A DNA stretch of 64,000 bases from Gammaproteobacteria bacterium (GCA_002708765.1 PAPD01000013.1:163792-227791); one strand, 5' to 3'; positions 1-9,432 are shown, numbered from the stretch's first letter. Numbers and translations: made by a program. The notes: generated by a model not told the origin, from the letters alone.

Positions 1-888
1 AAAAAGAAAACGATGATCATAACGATCGGCCATTAATCCAAAGAAAATTTTTCCCAAAATCATTACCGATGCAAAAACGGAAACCAGAAAAGCAGCCTGC
101 ATCGAACTCACACCTAGATCAGCAGCAAAAGGGCGCAGATGTTGCTGAATACTGCCGAAGACCGTAATCAGTGGTAGAAAAGAAAGGACTATAATCCAGA
201 AATTAGGTTGCCGTAGAATCTCCTGAACAGTCCAGATTTTTTCTTTCATTTTGCCTAAATCCGGTTCAAGTGAATTAGAATCTGTATCATCTGGATTAAC
301 CAGATCAGGTCCATTGCTAACAACAAACCAGACCAGAGGAATAATTAACAAGCAAAAAACAACTCCGAGAACAAAATGCGCATCCCGCCAGCCCACAGAC
401 TCATAGAGCAAAGTTACCGTAGGTGCCATTATGACACCACCGATTGATGTGCCGGTCGTAGATAGACCTATGGCCAAACCCCTTTTGTCAATAAACCATC
501 GAGCGGCAAGAGTCTGGGCTGCAAGGGGTCCGGCTAAAGAAACCCCGGCGACAATCAGAGTTCCATAGATCAAAATTATCTCCCAAAAGGCAGTAGCATA
601 AGAGATCGATATGTATCCAAGCGATACCAGCGCCGTGCCAATACATATCATTGCCCTTATCGAATAGCGATCCATAGCGTAACCGACCATGGGGGCAACA
701 ACCGCTTGGCAAAGAGTCAATGTCGTAATCGGCACCATCACGTAAGTTAAAGAAACTTCAAGGCTCTGGTCAGCCAGCCATTCACCAACCCACAGGGTAT
801 AGGAGAAAAAAACTGACCCTATAATCAAGGCCTGAAAAACTAGACAAACGCCGACAATGTTCCAGCCCTTATACCAACGGGCCTTCAA
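1..888 (-). CDS. MFS transporter, partial (N-terminal 296 codons)
   Basis: The minus strand is open from about 888 to the left edge and reads as a hydrophobic, multi-span major facilitator superfamily protein. The N-terminal part has a KGWN-type start common in MFS carriers of the oxalate/formate or monocarboxylate kind. A first helix follows, then a loop with MDRYSIR (a motif-A-like cytoplasmic loop). A central hydrophilic linker lies near residues 205-225. No ATG lies in frame near the start; I placed it at a TTG at 886-888, but an upstream CTG is also possible and an in-frame TAG lies just before. The C-terminal half is outside the window. Substrate cannot be told. It is divergent from the alcohol dehydrogenase at 1090, so it may move a related small organic acid (inference). 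Confidence 0.75.
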   Translation of the reverse strand, partial: MKARWYKGWNIVGVCLVFQALIIGSVFFSYTLWVGEWLADQSLEVSLTYVMVPITTLTLCQAVVAPMVGYAMDRYSIRAMICIGTALVSLGYISISYATAFWEIILIYGTLIVAGVSLAGPLAAQTLAARWFIDKRGLAIGLSTTGTSIGGVIMAPTVTLLYESVGWRDAHFVLGVVFCLLIIPLVWFVVSNGPDLVNPDDTDSNSLEPDLGKMKEKIWTVQEILRQPNFWIIVLSFLPLITVFGSIQQHLRPFAADLGVSSMQAAFLVSVFASVMILGKIFFGLMADRYDHRFLF

Positions 889-1089
889 AAGCGATTCCAG
901 ACAAAGAGGCTATCCATCACCTTCCTTCTATAGTTACTAGATCCTAAGTTATTATAAATGAAGATAGCTCTAATTTTCTGTTCTCCAAGATCCAATAGAA
1001 ATTTAATTATCAGACCTCCAAAATCAAAAAGCGGCATCGGACAATTAGATGTTGTAATATCCCTTAATTAAGTCATTCCAGAGAGATTA

Positions 1090-2184
1090 ATGCTAATAGA
1101 TGCCGCCTTAGCCACTTCCCCCGAGCTTCCTTTTGAAATAAGGCAATTCAAAATAGAAGATCCAAGGCAAGACGAAGTTCTTGTCAAAATAGTTGCCTCC
1201 GGTATATGCCATACAGATATTGCGGTTAAAGATCAAAAAGTGAAACTCCCTCTCCCGATGGTCCTAGGTCATGAAGGCTCAGGCATTGTAGAGTCGATCG
1301 GAAAAAATGTTTCTGGTCTAGCTATCGGAGATCACGTGGTGCTATCGGGAGATTTCTGTGGGCATTGTAAACGCTGCATAGGCAAATTGCCTTCATATTG
1401 TGATGAATTTGTGGAGAGGAACCTGACCGGTAAAAGAATTGATGGCAGTTCTCCTTTGAGTCTAGGAGATCTGGTCACGGGTGGAAGGTTCGTGGGACAA
1501 TCTTCATTCGCCTCATATAGTGTAGTGTCTCAGCACTCTGCGATAAAAATCGACGATTCATATCCTTTGCACCTTATGGGCCCTCTTGGCTGCGGGCTCA
1601 CGACCGGTGTCGGGACTATCATTCACGCTCTCGAAGTATCCGAGCATGATCGCATCGCTATATTCGGAGCGGGAACAGTTGGTCTCGCCGCAGTTATGGG
1701 TTCAGTATTAAGTAATTGCTCCAGCATAGTGGTCATTGACCCTATCAACCATCGACGAGAACTAGCTCTTGAATTAGGAGCCACTCATGTCCTCGACCCG
1801 GAAGAAGATCGAGTCGTCGAAGGAATCCTGGACATCACCGAAGGAGGCGCTGACTTTTCCATAGAAGCCTCGGGAAATCCAGCAGCGGTTAAAATGTCGA
1901 TAGAGTGTCTAGCCCGCCCAGGATGGTGCGCTCAAGTAGGAGCAACACCAGCCCAAACTTTCCATTCTCTGGATATGGATCACCTAGGTTTCGGAAGAGG
2001 AATCAAAGGTGTCGTAATGGGAGACGCTTACGCCAAAGAATTCGTTCCATATCTGGCAGAACTTCACTCTCAGGGAAAACTTCCTTTCGAGAAACTTGTA
2101 AAAGAATATAAGTTTGATGATATCAACCTTGCAATAGCAGACAGCAGAAATGGCGATGTCATAAAACCGATATTGATCATGTAA
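1090..2184 (+). CDS. Zinc-dependent alcohol dehydrogenase (aryl-alcohol dehydrogenase-like)
   Basis: A medium-chain dehydrogenase/reductase of 364 residues, normal for the family. Catalytic zinc ligands are visible: C40 (GICHTD), H61-E62 (GHEGSG) and C168 (LGCG). The structural zinc lobe has four cysteines, C90, C93, C96 and C104. The Rossmann fingerprint GAGTVG is at 193-198, with an acidic residue (D217) at the end of the next strand, which favours NAD over NADP. It oxidises a primary or aryl alcohol, or reduces the aldehyde, in the cytoplasm; the general sequence resembles the benzyl/aryl-alcohol dehydrogenase group. It stands divergent from an MFS transporter and is followed 33 bases later by the MORN gene. 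The exact substrate is unknown. Confidence 0.88.
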   Translation: MLIDAALATSPELPFEIRQFKIEDPRQDEVLVKIVASGICHTDIAVKDQKVKLPLPMVLGHEGSGIVESIGKNVSGLAIGDHVVLSGDFCGHCKRCIGKLPSYCDEFVERNLTGKRIDGSSPLSLGDLVTGGRFVGQSSFASYSVVSQHSAIKIDDSYPLHLMGPLGCGLTTGVGTIIHALEVSEHDRIAIFGAGTVGLAAVMGSVLSNCSSIVVIDPINHRRELALELGATHVLDPEEDRVVEGILDITEGGADFSIEASGNPAAVKMSIECLARPGWCAQVGATPAQTFHSLDMDHLGFGRGIKGVVMGDAYAKEFVPYLAELHSQGKLPFEKLVKEYKFDDINLAIADSRNGDVIKPILIM

Positions 2185-2217
2185 ATCGTAAATCGCCGAA
2201 TTAAGGAGGACAGATCA

Positions 2218-2859
2218 ATGGATGAACACACCTCGGACCAGGGCATTTGGGAAGGACCATTAGATGATTCTGAAAAACCTGTTTTTGACGGACCGGGCAC
2301 TTTTACCTGGACTAACGGCGACAAGTACGTCGGCGAATGGCGGGATGGGAAATTTCATGGAGAAGGAGAATTAGCTTACGCTGATGGAGATCGATATGTC
2401 GGAAAATGGGAAGACGGGATGTATCACGGACAAGGGACACTAACTTCATCCAACGGATTCAAATACACAGGGGATTGGGAAAAGGGCAGTCCTCACGGCC
2501 AGGGAAACATGCACTTTGCCAATGGAGACGAATATATCGGGCAATTTCATGAAGGAAAGCAATCTGGACAAGGGACCACTGTTTACGCTGATGATGACAA
2601 ATATGTGGGGGAGTGGAAAGACGGGATGTATCACGGGCAAGGGACACTAACTTCGCCCAACGGATTCAAATACACAGGGGATTGGGAAAAAGGAAATCCG
2701 GATGGACAAGGGACAATGAGCTTTCCAAATGGAGATAAACATATCGGAGACTTTCGGGAGGGGAAGCGGCACGGACATGGAACAACAATATACTCCGATG
2801 GCAAAAAAGAAACTGGTGAATGGAAAGAGGGAGAACTAGACCAGGATTCCGGAAGTTGA
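2218..2859 (+). CDS. MORN-repeat protein
   Basis: This 213-residue protein is almost entirely MORN repeats of 23 residues (pattern YxGxWxxGxxHGxGxxxxxxGxx), about eight of them from residue 24 to 205. There is no signal peptide or membrane segment. A strong ribosome binding site (AAGGAGG) precedes the ATG. MORN repeats form an elongated beta-hairpin ribbon that often binds lipid or partner proteins; no enzymatic domain is attached here. A three-repeat block is duplicated: bases from about 2413 and from about 2620 are nearly identical for about 75 bases, a shift of 207 bases (69 residues, three repeats), which suggests recent internal expansion. Function unknown; the dehydrogenase just upstream may be cotranscribed. 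Confidence 0.9.
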   Translation: MDEHTSDQGIWEGPLDDSEKPVFDGPGTFTWTNGDKYVGEWRDGKFHGEGELAYADGDRYVGKWEDGMYHGQGTLTSSNGFKYTGDWEKGSPHGQGNMHFANGDEYIGQFHEGKQSGQGTTVYADDDKYVGEWKDGMYHGQGTLTSPNGFKYTGDWEKGNPDGQGTMSFPNGDKHIGDFREGKRHGHGTTIYSDGKKETGEWKEGELDQDSGS

Positions 2860-2918
2860 GCGAGATCTAACCCGTCAGAGATCGACAAAGCCTATATTCG
2901 TCATAATTATCAACGAAT

Positions 2919-4178
2919 CTAGAAAAAAACGTAGGAACGAACAACAATATTTTTTCGGCACCTAGCTTCTGGCAGAGCTGTAGGATCTATACAGGCAGTG
3001 TGAAATGACCACCGAGAGACCGATCCATCCAGAACCGAATCGTAGCATTTGAGCATCGATATCTCAGTCGAGCCTTGCTGAGGCAGCCAATACCAATCAT
3101 GTTCTGAGCGATGAGTAAAACGGGTCGTTTCACCAACCCGATCATCGTAAACCCGATAATTGGTTATGTAAGGCTGTTCCGAAAAAGAGGGCCAGGCACA
3201 AAGCACAAAAGGGTTTTGTTCTACCGTCTCCATAGGTTTAGCAAGATTGATAGACATAAATCTCGCGGACATTTTGGCCTCCACTTCACTGACACTATAA
3301 CTCTGAGTTCTACCAAAATTTCTCAAATTCTGTGTTAATAGTTCCCTGCACCTGACTCTCCCGCTGTTATCATTCAGGTCATTGTGAACGAGGTTCGCAT
3401 AATTCGTGTTAACCCCTGGATTCTTTTTTTCCTGATCTTCGGTACAATCACCTTCGTAATCTTTGTCAAAAATATCGTGGTTAAAAACCAGAGCATCGCT
3501 GGCACCGGGAAAAAATTTCAACAAAAGCTTCTCCATCTCTGGATAAAACACTCCCTCTACTTCACTAGGATCGTAAAAATTTTTGCATTCAGAATCGCAA
3601 TGGGCTAATGCGATACCCAATTTATCCATAGAAAGCGAGGTATACGGTGAGATGCCCGGGTGATATTCTTCAATCCGCCTCGCATCTCTAAGCACTTTCG
3701 GAAAGTAAAGCCTTCGCCTACCGGCATCGTACTCCTCTTTTCTTAGTATTTTTGAATCGTCTTTCCTGGATGGATCATTCCATAGTTGATTTGAAGGGAC
3801 TATTGAGTATGACGGAAACTCATCGACAGTGTAAGGCAGAGGCAGTGCCACGCCGCCCTCCGGAACAGCCATATTGGTGGATTCAATATACTCTAAGCAT
3901 TGTGAATATCGCTTAAAACCTTTACCCCATTTGGTCTCTATGGGACCGGAAACATTCTCGAGTGTTTCCATAAATTTTCTTCCCTCACCTTTGACCGCCT
4001 GAGAAATAGCGTCCTCGGTCGCGGCTTCGGTTCCAGCATCTCCTCCTCTATCAAACGAAAGATAGGACAAGCCCTCATTAGCAGCTATTGGTGGTGCTTG
4101 GCCAATAGTCAATTCACGATCAGGAACGTAAACTGATCGGGTTCTAGGTGCATCTCCGATATCAGAATTTTCAGGCAT
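2919..4178 (-). CDS. CmcJ/NvfI-family (GA4 desaturase-like) oxidoreductase
   Basis: A 419-residue protein with no signal peptide. The C-terminal half carries the pattern I associate with the CmcJ/AsaB/GA4-desaturase family. It has VHND near residues 264-267, then an NLAKP segment near 311-315. Next comes a W-x-x-P-Q-x-G-S-T-E-I-S-M-L-K-C-Y-D-S stretch (364-381), then FHTACIDP (392-399), and a closing R-x-x-I-V-V-R with YVFF at the end. In characterised members this fold belongs to Fe(II)/2-oxoglutarate-type oxygenases or relatives acting on natural products; the metal ligands here would be H265/D267 and H393. Residues 1-110 match nothing I recognise. The gene stands alone between the MORN gene (convergent) and the broken sugar dehydrogenase. 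Substrate unknown. Confidence 0.65.
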   Translation of the reverse strand: MPENSDIGDAPRTRSVYVPDRELTIGQAPPIAANEGLSYLSFDRGGDAGTEAATEDAISQAVKGEGRKFMETLENVSGPIETKWGKGFKRYSQCLEYIESTNMAVPEGGVALPLPYTVDEFPSYSIVPSNQLWNDPSRKDDSKILRKEEYDAGRRRLYFPKVLRDARRIEEYHPGISPYTSLSMDKLGIALAHCDSECKNFYDPSEVEGVFYPEMEKLLLKFFPGASDALVFNHDIFDKDYEGDCTEDQEKKNPGVNTNYANLVHNDLNDNSGRVRCRELLTQNLRNFGRTQSYSVSEVEAKMSARFMSINLAKPMETVEQNPFVLCAWPSFSEQPYITNYRVYDDRVGETTRFTHRSEHDWYWLPQQGSTEISMLKCYDSVLDGSVSRWSFHTACIDPTALPEARCRKNIVVRSYVFF

Positions 4179-4335
4179 TACGTAAACCGTACCTTAAGCA
4201 TTATTCCACAAAAAGAATTATTCTGGCACAGGTTTATTTGATGTTCCATCAAGCACGCCACCAGTTTCTCGGGTTATAAATTAATTTCCCCTGGTTTTTT
4301 CTGGTTAGTTAGTCTTTTCTTTCGGAGGCGGATTC

Positions 4336-5565
4336 CTAACCGGGCTCAGGCTGAGCAAGGCTCCATCGCTGTGATCGGTTAAAATATATCAATTCATCCG
4401 GACCTTCGGTGACATAGCGGATACGCTGATTCAAAAAGTTTAGTAACTCTTCGCGTCGAACTTCTCCATATTCGTTGAAAACTATTCTTTGCAGATGCCC
4501 GGTTCCGGGAATCCGTCCTTTGATCAGGGAGGTGACAAATAGATTCCCCGTCCAGGCCGGGAACCGAGAGCCCTGATAAAAACTCATGCTCCCCGCTGTG
4601 ATTGACGGAACCCATGATATCTCTGGTGGTTCGGTCCCCGGGATCTAGGGACGAGTTTCTAAAAGAGTTCCTCCATAATCACGGCCAAAGGTCGCCTGAG
4701 GCCAACCATAGTTTCGTCCCGGGCGAATTATGTTTATCTCATCTCCGCCTTGAGGGCCATTCTGAAGCTCCCAGAGATCACCTGTCGGTGCATGGGTAAC
4801 AAAATCCATAGAGGATCTTATGCCCAGGGCATAAATTTCGGGAAGCCCACCTTCAATTCCTACAAATGGATTATCTTCAGGAATAGAACCATCATCGTTA
4901 AGGCGCAGAATTTTTCCAATATCGGTACCTAAATCCTGGGGAGCTTCCAAATCGCAACAATGGCTCACTCCGATAACGAGTGTACCATCAACAAGAAAAT
5001 GCAATCTTGACGATGCACCGCATACAGGATTATCGGTCCAGGCATCAGCCACAAATAACTCCTCGAAATTTATCAGGCTCCGCCCTGACCAGACACCCCT
5101 AGAAAGTGCTGTGGTGGTCCACAGCTTCTCGGTCCCATCAGGATGAGGAAGTCTCTTTATCCAGGAAAAGTAGATATATTGATTGCTCGAGAACTGGGGG
5201 TGCAATTCGATATCGAAAAGCTTGTGAAGAGGTATTACCTGGCTAAGGTCGTTAACTGGGCTACTTAACAAATGTCCGTCACGAATAAGTCGCAGACTTC
5301 CTTCTCTCTCCGCGATCAGAACATCTCCAGCAGGATTGTCATCGGTTCCTGTCCCAGGCAGGTGAATAAGTCCAAAAGGATGCTTTAGACCTCTTTCCAA
5401 CAGGGTTATCTCAATATTGTCCCCTTCAAAAGTATTTATGATCCAGGGTCCGTTCCCAATAGGATCGCTTTCTGGTGGAGCTTCAATAGAGAGCCCCGGA
5501 ACAGTAATAGATATTGAAATCAGGAACAAAAGGAAATAGCGGTTTCTGATAAGCTTACTTTCCAA
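4336..5565 (-). pseudogene. PQQ-dependent sugar dehydrogenase-like (GSDH) gene with an in-frame TAG
   Basis: The reading frame encodes a secreted beta-propeller of the glucose/sorbosone dehydrogenase family. It has a signal peptide in the first 27 residues, then GLxHPFG, HPQF and GDLWELQNGPQGGDEIN, and RNYGWP shortly before a TAG at 4645-4647. The same frame continues after the TAG through EISWVPSI, MSFYQGSRFP, GNLFV and RIRYVTEGPDELIYF to a stop at 4336, giving 409 sense positions, the usual family length. A single nonsense codon therefore splits an otherwise intact gene. The left part would give a 306-residue product lacking the last propeller blade. Family members oxidise sugars in the periplasm with PQQ. 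The start is a TTG. Pseudogene is the simplest reading; readthrough or a base-call error are alternatives. Confidence 0.82.
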
Positions 5566-5705
5566 AAAATGCCAAGGCTTAAACCCTAAACCACGAGCTA
5601 ACCGATTGCAAAGAACAACGTAATGCGCGTCGGGACACTGATCTTTCGTTAGCCCCCGCGAATTTCTCCAAGGATTTGAAAGCGATAAATTCTCACTTAG
5701 CTCTC

Positions 5706-6395
5706 TTAATCGTCAAAGCCCAGGAAAACGGTCGCTTCTTCAATATTCTTGCGTTCTGAAACCACAGCATTAGCAGGAAAATTGTTATCTGGCCATCCCA
5801 ATGCAACGGCTTTCATAATAACCTGGTCCTCCGAGATTTGAGCATGCTCTCGAACCACCGGTGACTGCATAATACCCTGGCTATTAATCACTGCGCCCAG
5901 TCCCCGCGACCAGGCCGCGTTTACCAATGCCGTTGTTACCGCTCCACAATCAAATGCTGTGTCATCACTATCAGCTAGTACACGGTCATAAGTGATAATC
6001 ACACAAACCGGAGCATCAAACTGACGAAAACCACGCAACACCCAGTCCTGGCGGCCCTCTTTGTCCTCTCGCGCGATACCCATAGCGGTGAACAGCTGCT
6101 TGGCCACGCCAATCTGACGGTCACGATGCGCTCCAGCGAAGGGTTGTCCGATACGAAACTCCCGTGAATGCGGTACACCCGCCAGATTACGTTCCGTATT
6201 CCCGGCACGAATACGATCCAGGGGTTCCCCGGACACAATGGTAAAATTCCACGGCTGCGTGTTCATGGAAGATGGCGAACGCATTGCCAGTTCTAATACT
6301 TCTTTAATCAGTGCTTTAGGTACTGGATCAGGCTTATAACCACGAATACTCCGGCGACCAAGCAGGACATCATCGAATTGCACTTTGAACCTCAT
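5706..6395 (-). CDS. Nitroreductase family protein
   Basis: A 229-residue FMN-dependent nitroreductase-fold enzyme. The N-terminal RRSIRGYKPDPVP and the RSPSSMNTQPWNF segment (about residues 14-51) are the standard FMN-phosphate-binding stretch. A central DTAFDCGAVTTALVNAAWSRGLG helix follows, and the C-terminal GWPDNNFPAN motif (about 200) closes the flavin site. These cytoplasmic enzymes reduce nitroaromatics, quinones, enones or flavins with NAD(P)H. It lies in a minus-strand run with the P450, SDR and SnoaL-like genes, with gaps of 100-150 bases, so shared transcription is possible but not shown. Natural substrate unknown. Confidence 0.9.
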   Translation of the reverse strand: MRFKVQFDDVLLGRRSIRGYKPDPVPKALIKEVLELAMRSPSSMNTQPWNFTIVSGEPLDRIRAGNTERNLAGVPHSREFRIGQPFAGAHRDRQIGVAKQLFTAMGIAREDKEGRQDWVLRGFRQFDAPVCVIITYDRVLADSDDTAFDCGAVTTALVNAAWSRGLGAVINSQGIMQSPVVREHAQISEDQVIMKAVALGWPDNNFPANAVVSERKNIEEATVFLGFDD

Positions 6396-6509
6396 TGTCT
6401 GGATGTGAAGCTATTTTACGCTATTGCGGGCTTAAGTACCCAAGGTGTTCCTAATTCAGTGTCCGAACAGTAACAATTATCAATGAAGCGTTGAACTCTC
6501 ACTAACGAG

Positions 6510-7787
6510 TTAATGGATCGCATCAAATTCCAAATGTAATGAAGTTGGCCCATGAAGAAGAGCATTTGGCGCAAATTCCGGCGCTTTGACACCATCAGCT
6601 AACCTAAAGTTCTTCATGCGTTTAAAAATCTGATCGAACCCGATATTCATTTCGCGTCTTGCCAGAGCCGCACCTAAACAGTGATGGATACCTTTTCCGA
6701 ATGCAATATGTTCCTTCAGGTTATCACGCAGAATGTCGAAGCTCATTGCATCATTAAAGTGAGATTCGTCATGGTTCGCTGACGCGAAGCGAGCAAAACA
6801 AACTTTACCTTCCGGGATTACTTTGCCATGCAGAACCACTTCCCGAGTAGTGCGCCGGAAAGAATTAGCTGAAGGGCTGGAGAAACGCAGCACCTCTTCG
6901 ACAAAACGGCTCCTCATCTCAGGGCTTGGGTCACGATATATCAGATCGCACTGATCCGGATTATCAATCAGAAGCCACATACCTTCAGTCAACGCGCTGG
7001 CTGTCGTTTCATTACCCGCTACCAGGATCTGGCTGAGCATCGAAAGGCATTCTGAGTTATCCAGAGGCTGCTCGCCATCGATACTAGCATTGACGATCTT
7101 CGACAAGATGTCATCTGTCGGATTCTTTCGGCGCTCCTCTAGTTTCTTAACAAAGTAATGCTGGAACTCGACTACGCTAGTCGCGACCTTACACATACCT
7201 TCCAAATCGAGCTGCATACCCAGGTTGTCGACAAAGCTCTTCGTCCACTTCCGCAGCTTTGGTAAGTCCTCCATTGGAACCCCGATCTGGGATCCAATGA
7301 CCTTTAGAGGTAATTTCACACCAAACTCAGACATGAATTCACATGCTCCGCGATCAACAAAATCTTGGATCAGCTGTCGCGACGTCGCCTCAATGAACGG
7401 TTCAATGGATCTTAGGTTACGTGAAGAAAATGCGCCATCCACAAATTTACGATATCTGCGTTGTAATGGCGGATCCTGTGTCAGCATGGTCGGAACGCTC
7501 GGGTAACCTTCCGCCATTATCGCCTTGACTTCTGGCTCCGCTGAATGGATGGCTCGAGTTGATTTATTTCCAATGACACTCGAAAAGGTCTCGTGATCTC
7601 GGAGCATTGCTACCACGTCCGCGTATCGTGAGATGAAAAAAATCCCACTTTCCGGGTCCTCAAAAACCGGCTGGTCCTCCCTCAAACGCCTGTTCAAGGC
7701 TGCGGGATTACTAAGCGCCTCCGGATGCATTGGTTTGAGATCACCCACGGGACAGCGAGTAAAATCAATTTGTTCAACCGTTTCCAT
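6510..7787 (-). CDS. Cytochrome P450
   Basis: A soluble bacterial-type P450 of 425 residues. The I-helix oxygen-activation motif AGNETT is at 257-262, the K-helix ExxR at E298-R301, and the heme-thiolate signature FGKGIHHCLG at 363-372 with the ligand C370. I chose the ATG at 7787 because GAGG lies six bases upstream; an in-frame TTG at 7805 would add six residues. It would hydroxylate or otherwise oxidise a hydrophobic substrate with electrons from a ferredoxin system, but no ferredoxin or ferredoxin reductase gene is adjacent. The SDR gene upstream on the same strand could oxidise a hydroxylated product (inference). CYP family cannot be assigned by eye. Confidence 0.95.
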   Translation of the reverse strand: METVEQIDFTRCPVGDLKPMHPEALSNPAALNRRLREDQPVFEDPESGIFFISRYADVVAMLRDHETFSSVIGNKSTRAIHSAEPEVKAIMAEGYPSVPTMLTQDPPLQRRYRKFVDGAFSSRNLRSIEPFIEATSRQLIQDFVDRGACEFMSEFGVKLPLKVIGSQIGVPMEDLPKLRKWTKSFVDNLGMQLDLEGMCKVATSVVEFQHYFVKKLEERRKNPTDDILSKIVNASIDGEQPLDNSECLSMLSQILVAGNETTASALTEGMWLLIDNPDQCDLIYRDPSPEMRSRFVEEVLRFSSPSANSFRRTTREVVLHGKVIPEGKVCFARFASANHDESHFNDAMSFDILRDNLKEHIAFGKGIHHCLGAALARREMNIGFDQIFKRMKNFRLADGVKAPEFAPNALLHGPTSLHLEFDAIH

Positions 7788-7909
7788 AGTAAACCTCGCT
7801 CCCAAAGAGATTTTTGTTCAAGTCAGCAAAGAAAATATCCATTTCATTATCAGGCAACAATGTCCTACTCCATGATATATGTTTCCGGCCCGGATTGTGA
7901 TGACGCTCA

Positions 7910-8731
7910 CTAGTACTTGATGAACTTTGTGAAGCCGCCATCGATGACTACATTCTCACCGGTTACCCAGGAAGCCCGGGGACTCGCGAGAAAAGCAATT
8001 ACATCCGCTACTTCTTCCGGACGACCCAGCCTGCCCGAAGGCTGTTTATTAACGTTCTCGGAATAGTATTCTGGGAGCGCTCTCTCGATCTTGTCCCACG
8101 AACCACCTTTAACGAAAATGGGTCCCGGGGAGACGCAGTTCGCGCGAATGCCCTCGGCCATGTATTCATAAGCTAGCTGGCTCACGTAGTTAATCAAGGC
8201 ACCTTTAAATGCTCCATAACTCTGGCAGCCTTCTCCATAGGCATGATAATCAACCGCGGTAATGGTAGATACCTGTATAAAGGCACTCTCACCTGACTGT
8301 TTCAGAAAAGGATAAGCATTTTCCCAAAGCGTGACTGCAGACATCACGTCTACTTCGAACTGCTTGCGCCAGCCTTCTTCGGAGCGAGGTTGGCCGCCGA
8401 GCGCGCTTGTATTGGAAACAACCACGTCGATACCTCCCATAGTTTTACCCGCATCATTTACCCAACTAGCGAGTTGCTCGAGATCGGATGCATCAACCAC
8501 TGAACCGTATACCTCGCCAAGACTGCTCATGCTTTCTTGTGCCTGCTCAACCCCTTCAGTGCGCACTTCGCCATTCAGACGCGGATCTTCATCCTCTTCC
8601 GCAATCTTGGCTTTGCGTGAACAGAAAGACACGACTGCACCTTCTCGGAGAAATGATTCAGCCGCTGCTCGCCCTAAACCCCTTGAGCCGCCAGTAATAA
8701 TCACTCTTTTGCCATTAAGACCAAGATCCAT
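7910..8731 (-). CDS. SDR family oxidoreductase
   Basis: A classical short-chain dehydrogenase/reductase of 273 residues. The cofactor motif TGGSRGLG is at 13-20, the N-x-x-A segment at 107-110 replaces the common NNAG, and the catalytic residues are S155, Y172 and K176 (YGAFK). The C-terminal SPRASWVTGENVVIDGGF is typical of classical SDRs. AAGGAG lies six bases before the ATG. An unusual insert of about 20 acidic residues after the second strand (about 41-62) lengthens the protein slightly. It should interconvert a secondary alcohol and ketone with NAD(P). It is upstream of the P450 on the same strand, which suggests action on the same compound class (inference). Confidence 0.92.
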   Translation of the reverse strand: MDLGLNGKRVIITGGSRGLGRAAAESFLREGAVVSFCSRKAKIAEEDEDPRLNGEVRTEGVEQAQESMSSLGEVYGSVVDASDLEQLASWVNDAGKTMGGIDVVVSNTSALGGQPRSEEGWRKQFEVDVMSAVTLWENAYPFLKQSGESAFIQVSTITAVDYHAYGEGCQSYGAFKGALINYVSQLAYEYMAEGIRANCVSPGPIFVKGGSWDKIERALPEYYSENVNKQPSGRLGRPEEVADVIAFLASPRASWVTGENVVIDGGFTKFIKY

Positions 8732-9012
8732 GTAACGCTCCTTAAGAACCAGATAAAAGAAAAGCCAGCTTATTCATCGTTTTACGGTAACACGTTTTGA
8801 GATCAGAAAAACGGTGATTGTCTTCAGGTTCCAGTATAAAAAGGTGCTTGACGGGTTTATTGGCTATGGATCAACGGATTCATTTAAGAAAATCGGGGTA
8901 TATGCGAGCACGCCTATCCCTTTCCCCGAGAACCACAAAAGGGATAAGTCATCCCTGCATATGAAGATACGGCCTGTTAATTGACGGCACTGATGTTTAG
9001 TGTATTTTCTCT

Positions 9013-9432
9013 CTATTCGTCGCTTTGTATTCGCGTTCCGCGCCGGACCAGTTCGTGGCGCGTGATTTTCCATTCTCCATCAATTCGTCGGTAGTTCGTC
9101 AAGTAAACTGCCCATAGCGTCAGCGTCTCACCTGGTTTGTTCTTTAGGTAATGCAGGGCTTGCACGTCGGTGCGGGTCGAAGCGGTGTCCCCTTCGATGG
9201 TGATCATCTGAGGACCGAGCATGTGCTGGGTCGCATCAAAGGCGGCGAGCTTGCTCTTTACCTCTTCAGTCCAGGCATCGGCCCCTACCACGGCACCACC
9301 GCCGAATCCGACGATTTCTGCATCGTCAGCAAAACAGTCTCGGTACATCTGCAGGTCGCGATCATCAACGCCTGCGGCATAACGAGTCATGATATCCTGA
9401 ATTGCTAATCGATCAACCAGATTATTAGTCAC
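9013..9432 (-). CDS. SnoaL-like (NTF2-fold) protein
   Basis: A small cone-shaped NTF2/SnoaL-fold protein of 139 residues from the GTG at 9432, chosen because AGAGG lies six bases upstream. A TTG at 9453 would add seven residues without a site. The opening segment LVDRLAIQDIMTRYAAGVDDRD is the family hallmark. It is followed by FADDAEIVGFGGG, a THxMLGP-like segment (TQHMLGP), and a closing WKITRHELVRRGTR. Members include polyketide cyclases, steroid isomerase relatives, dioxygenase beta subunits and non-catalytic binders. Neighbouring P450 and SDR genes on the same strand suggest a part in lipid, terpenoid or aromatic metabolism, but the substrate is unknown. Confidence 0.82.
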   Translation of the reverse strand: MTNNLVDRLAIQDIMTRYAAGVDDRDLQMYRDCFADDAEIVGFGGGAVVGADAWTEEVKSKLAAFDATQHMLGPQMITIEGDTASTRTDVQALHYLKNKPGETLTLWAVYLTNYRRIDGEWKITRHELVRRGTRIQSDE

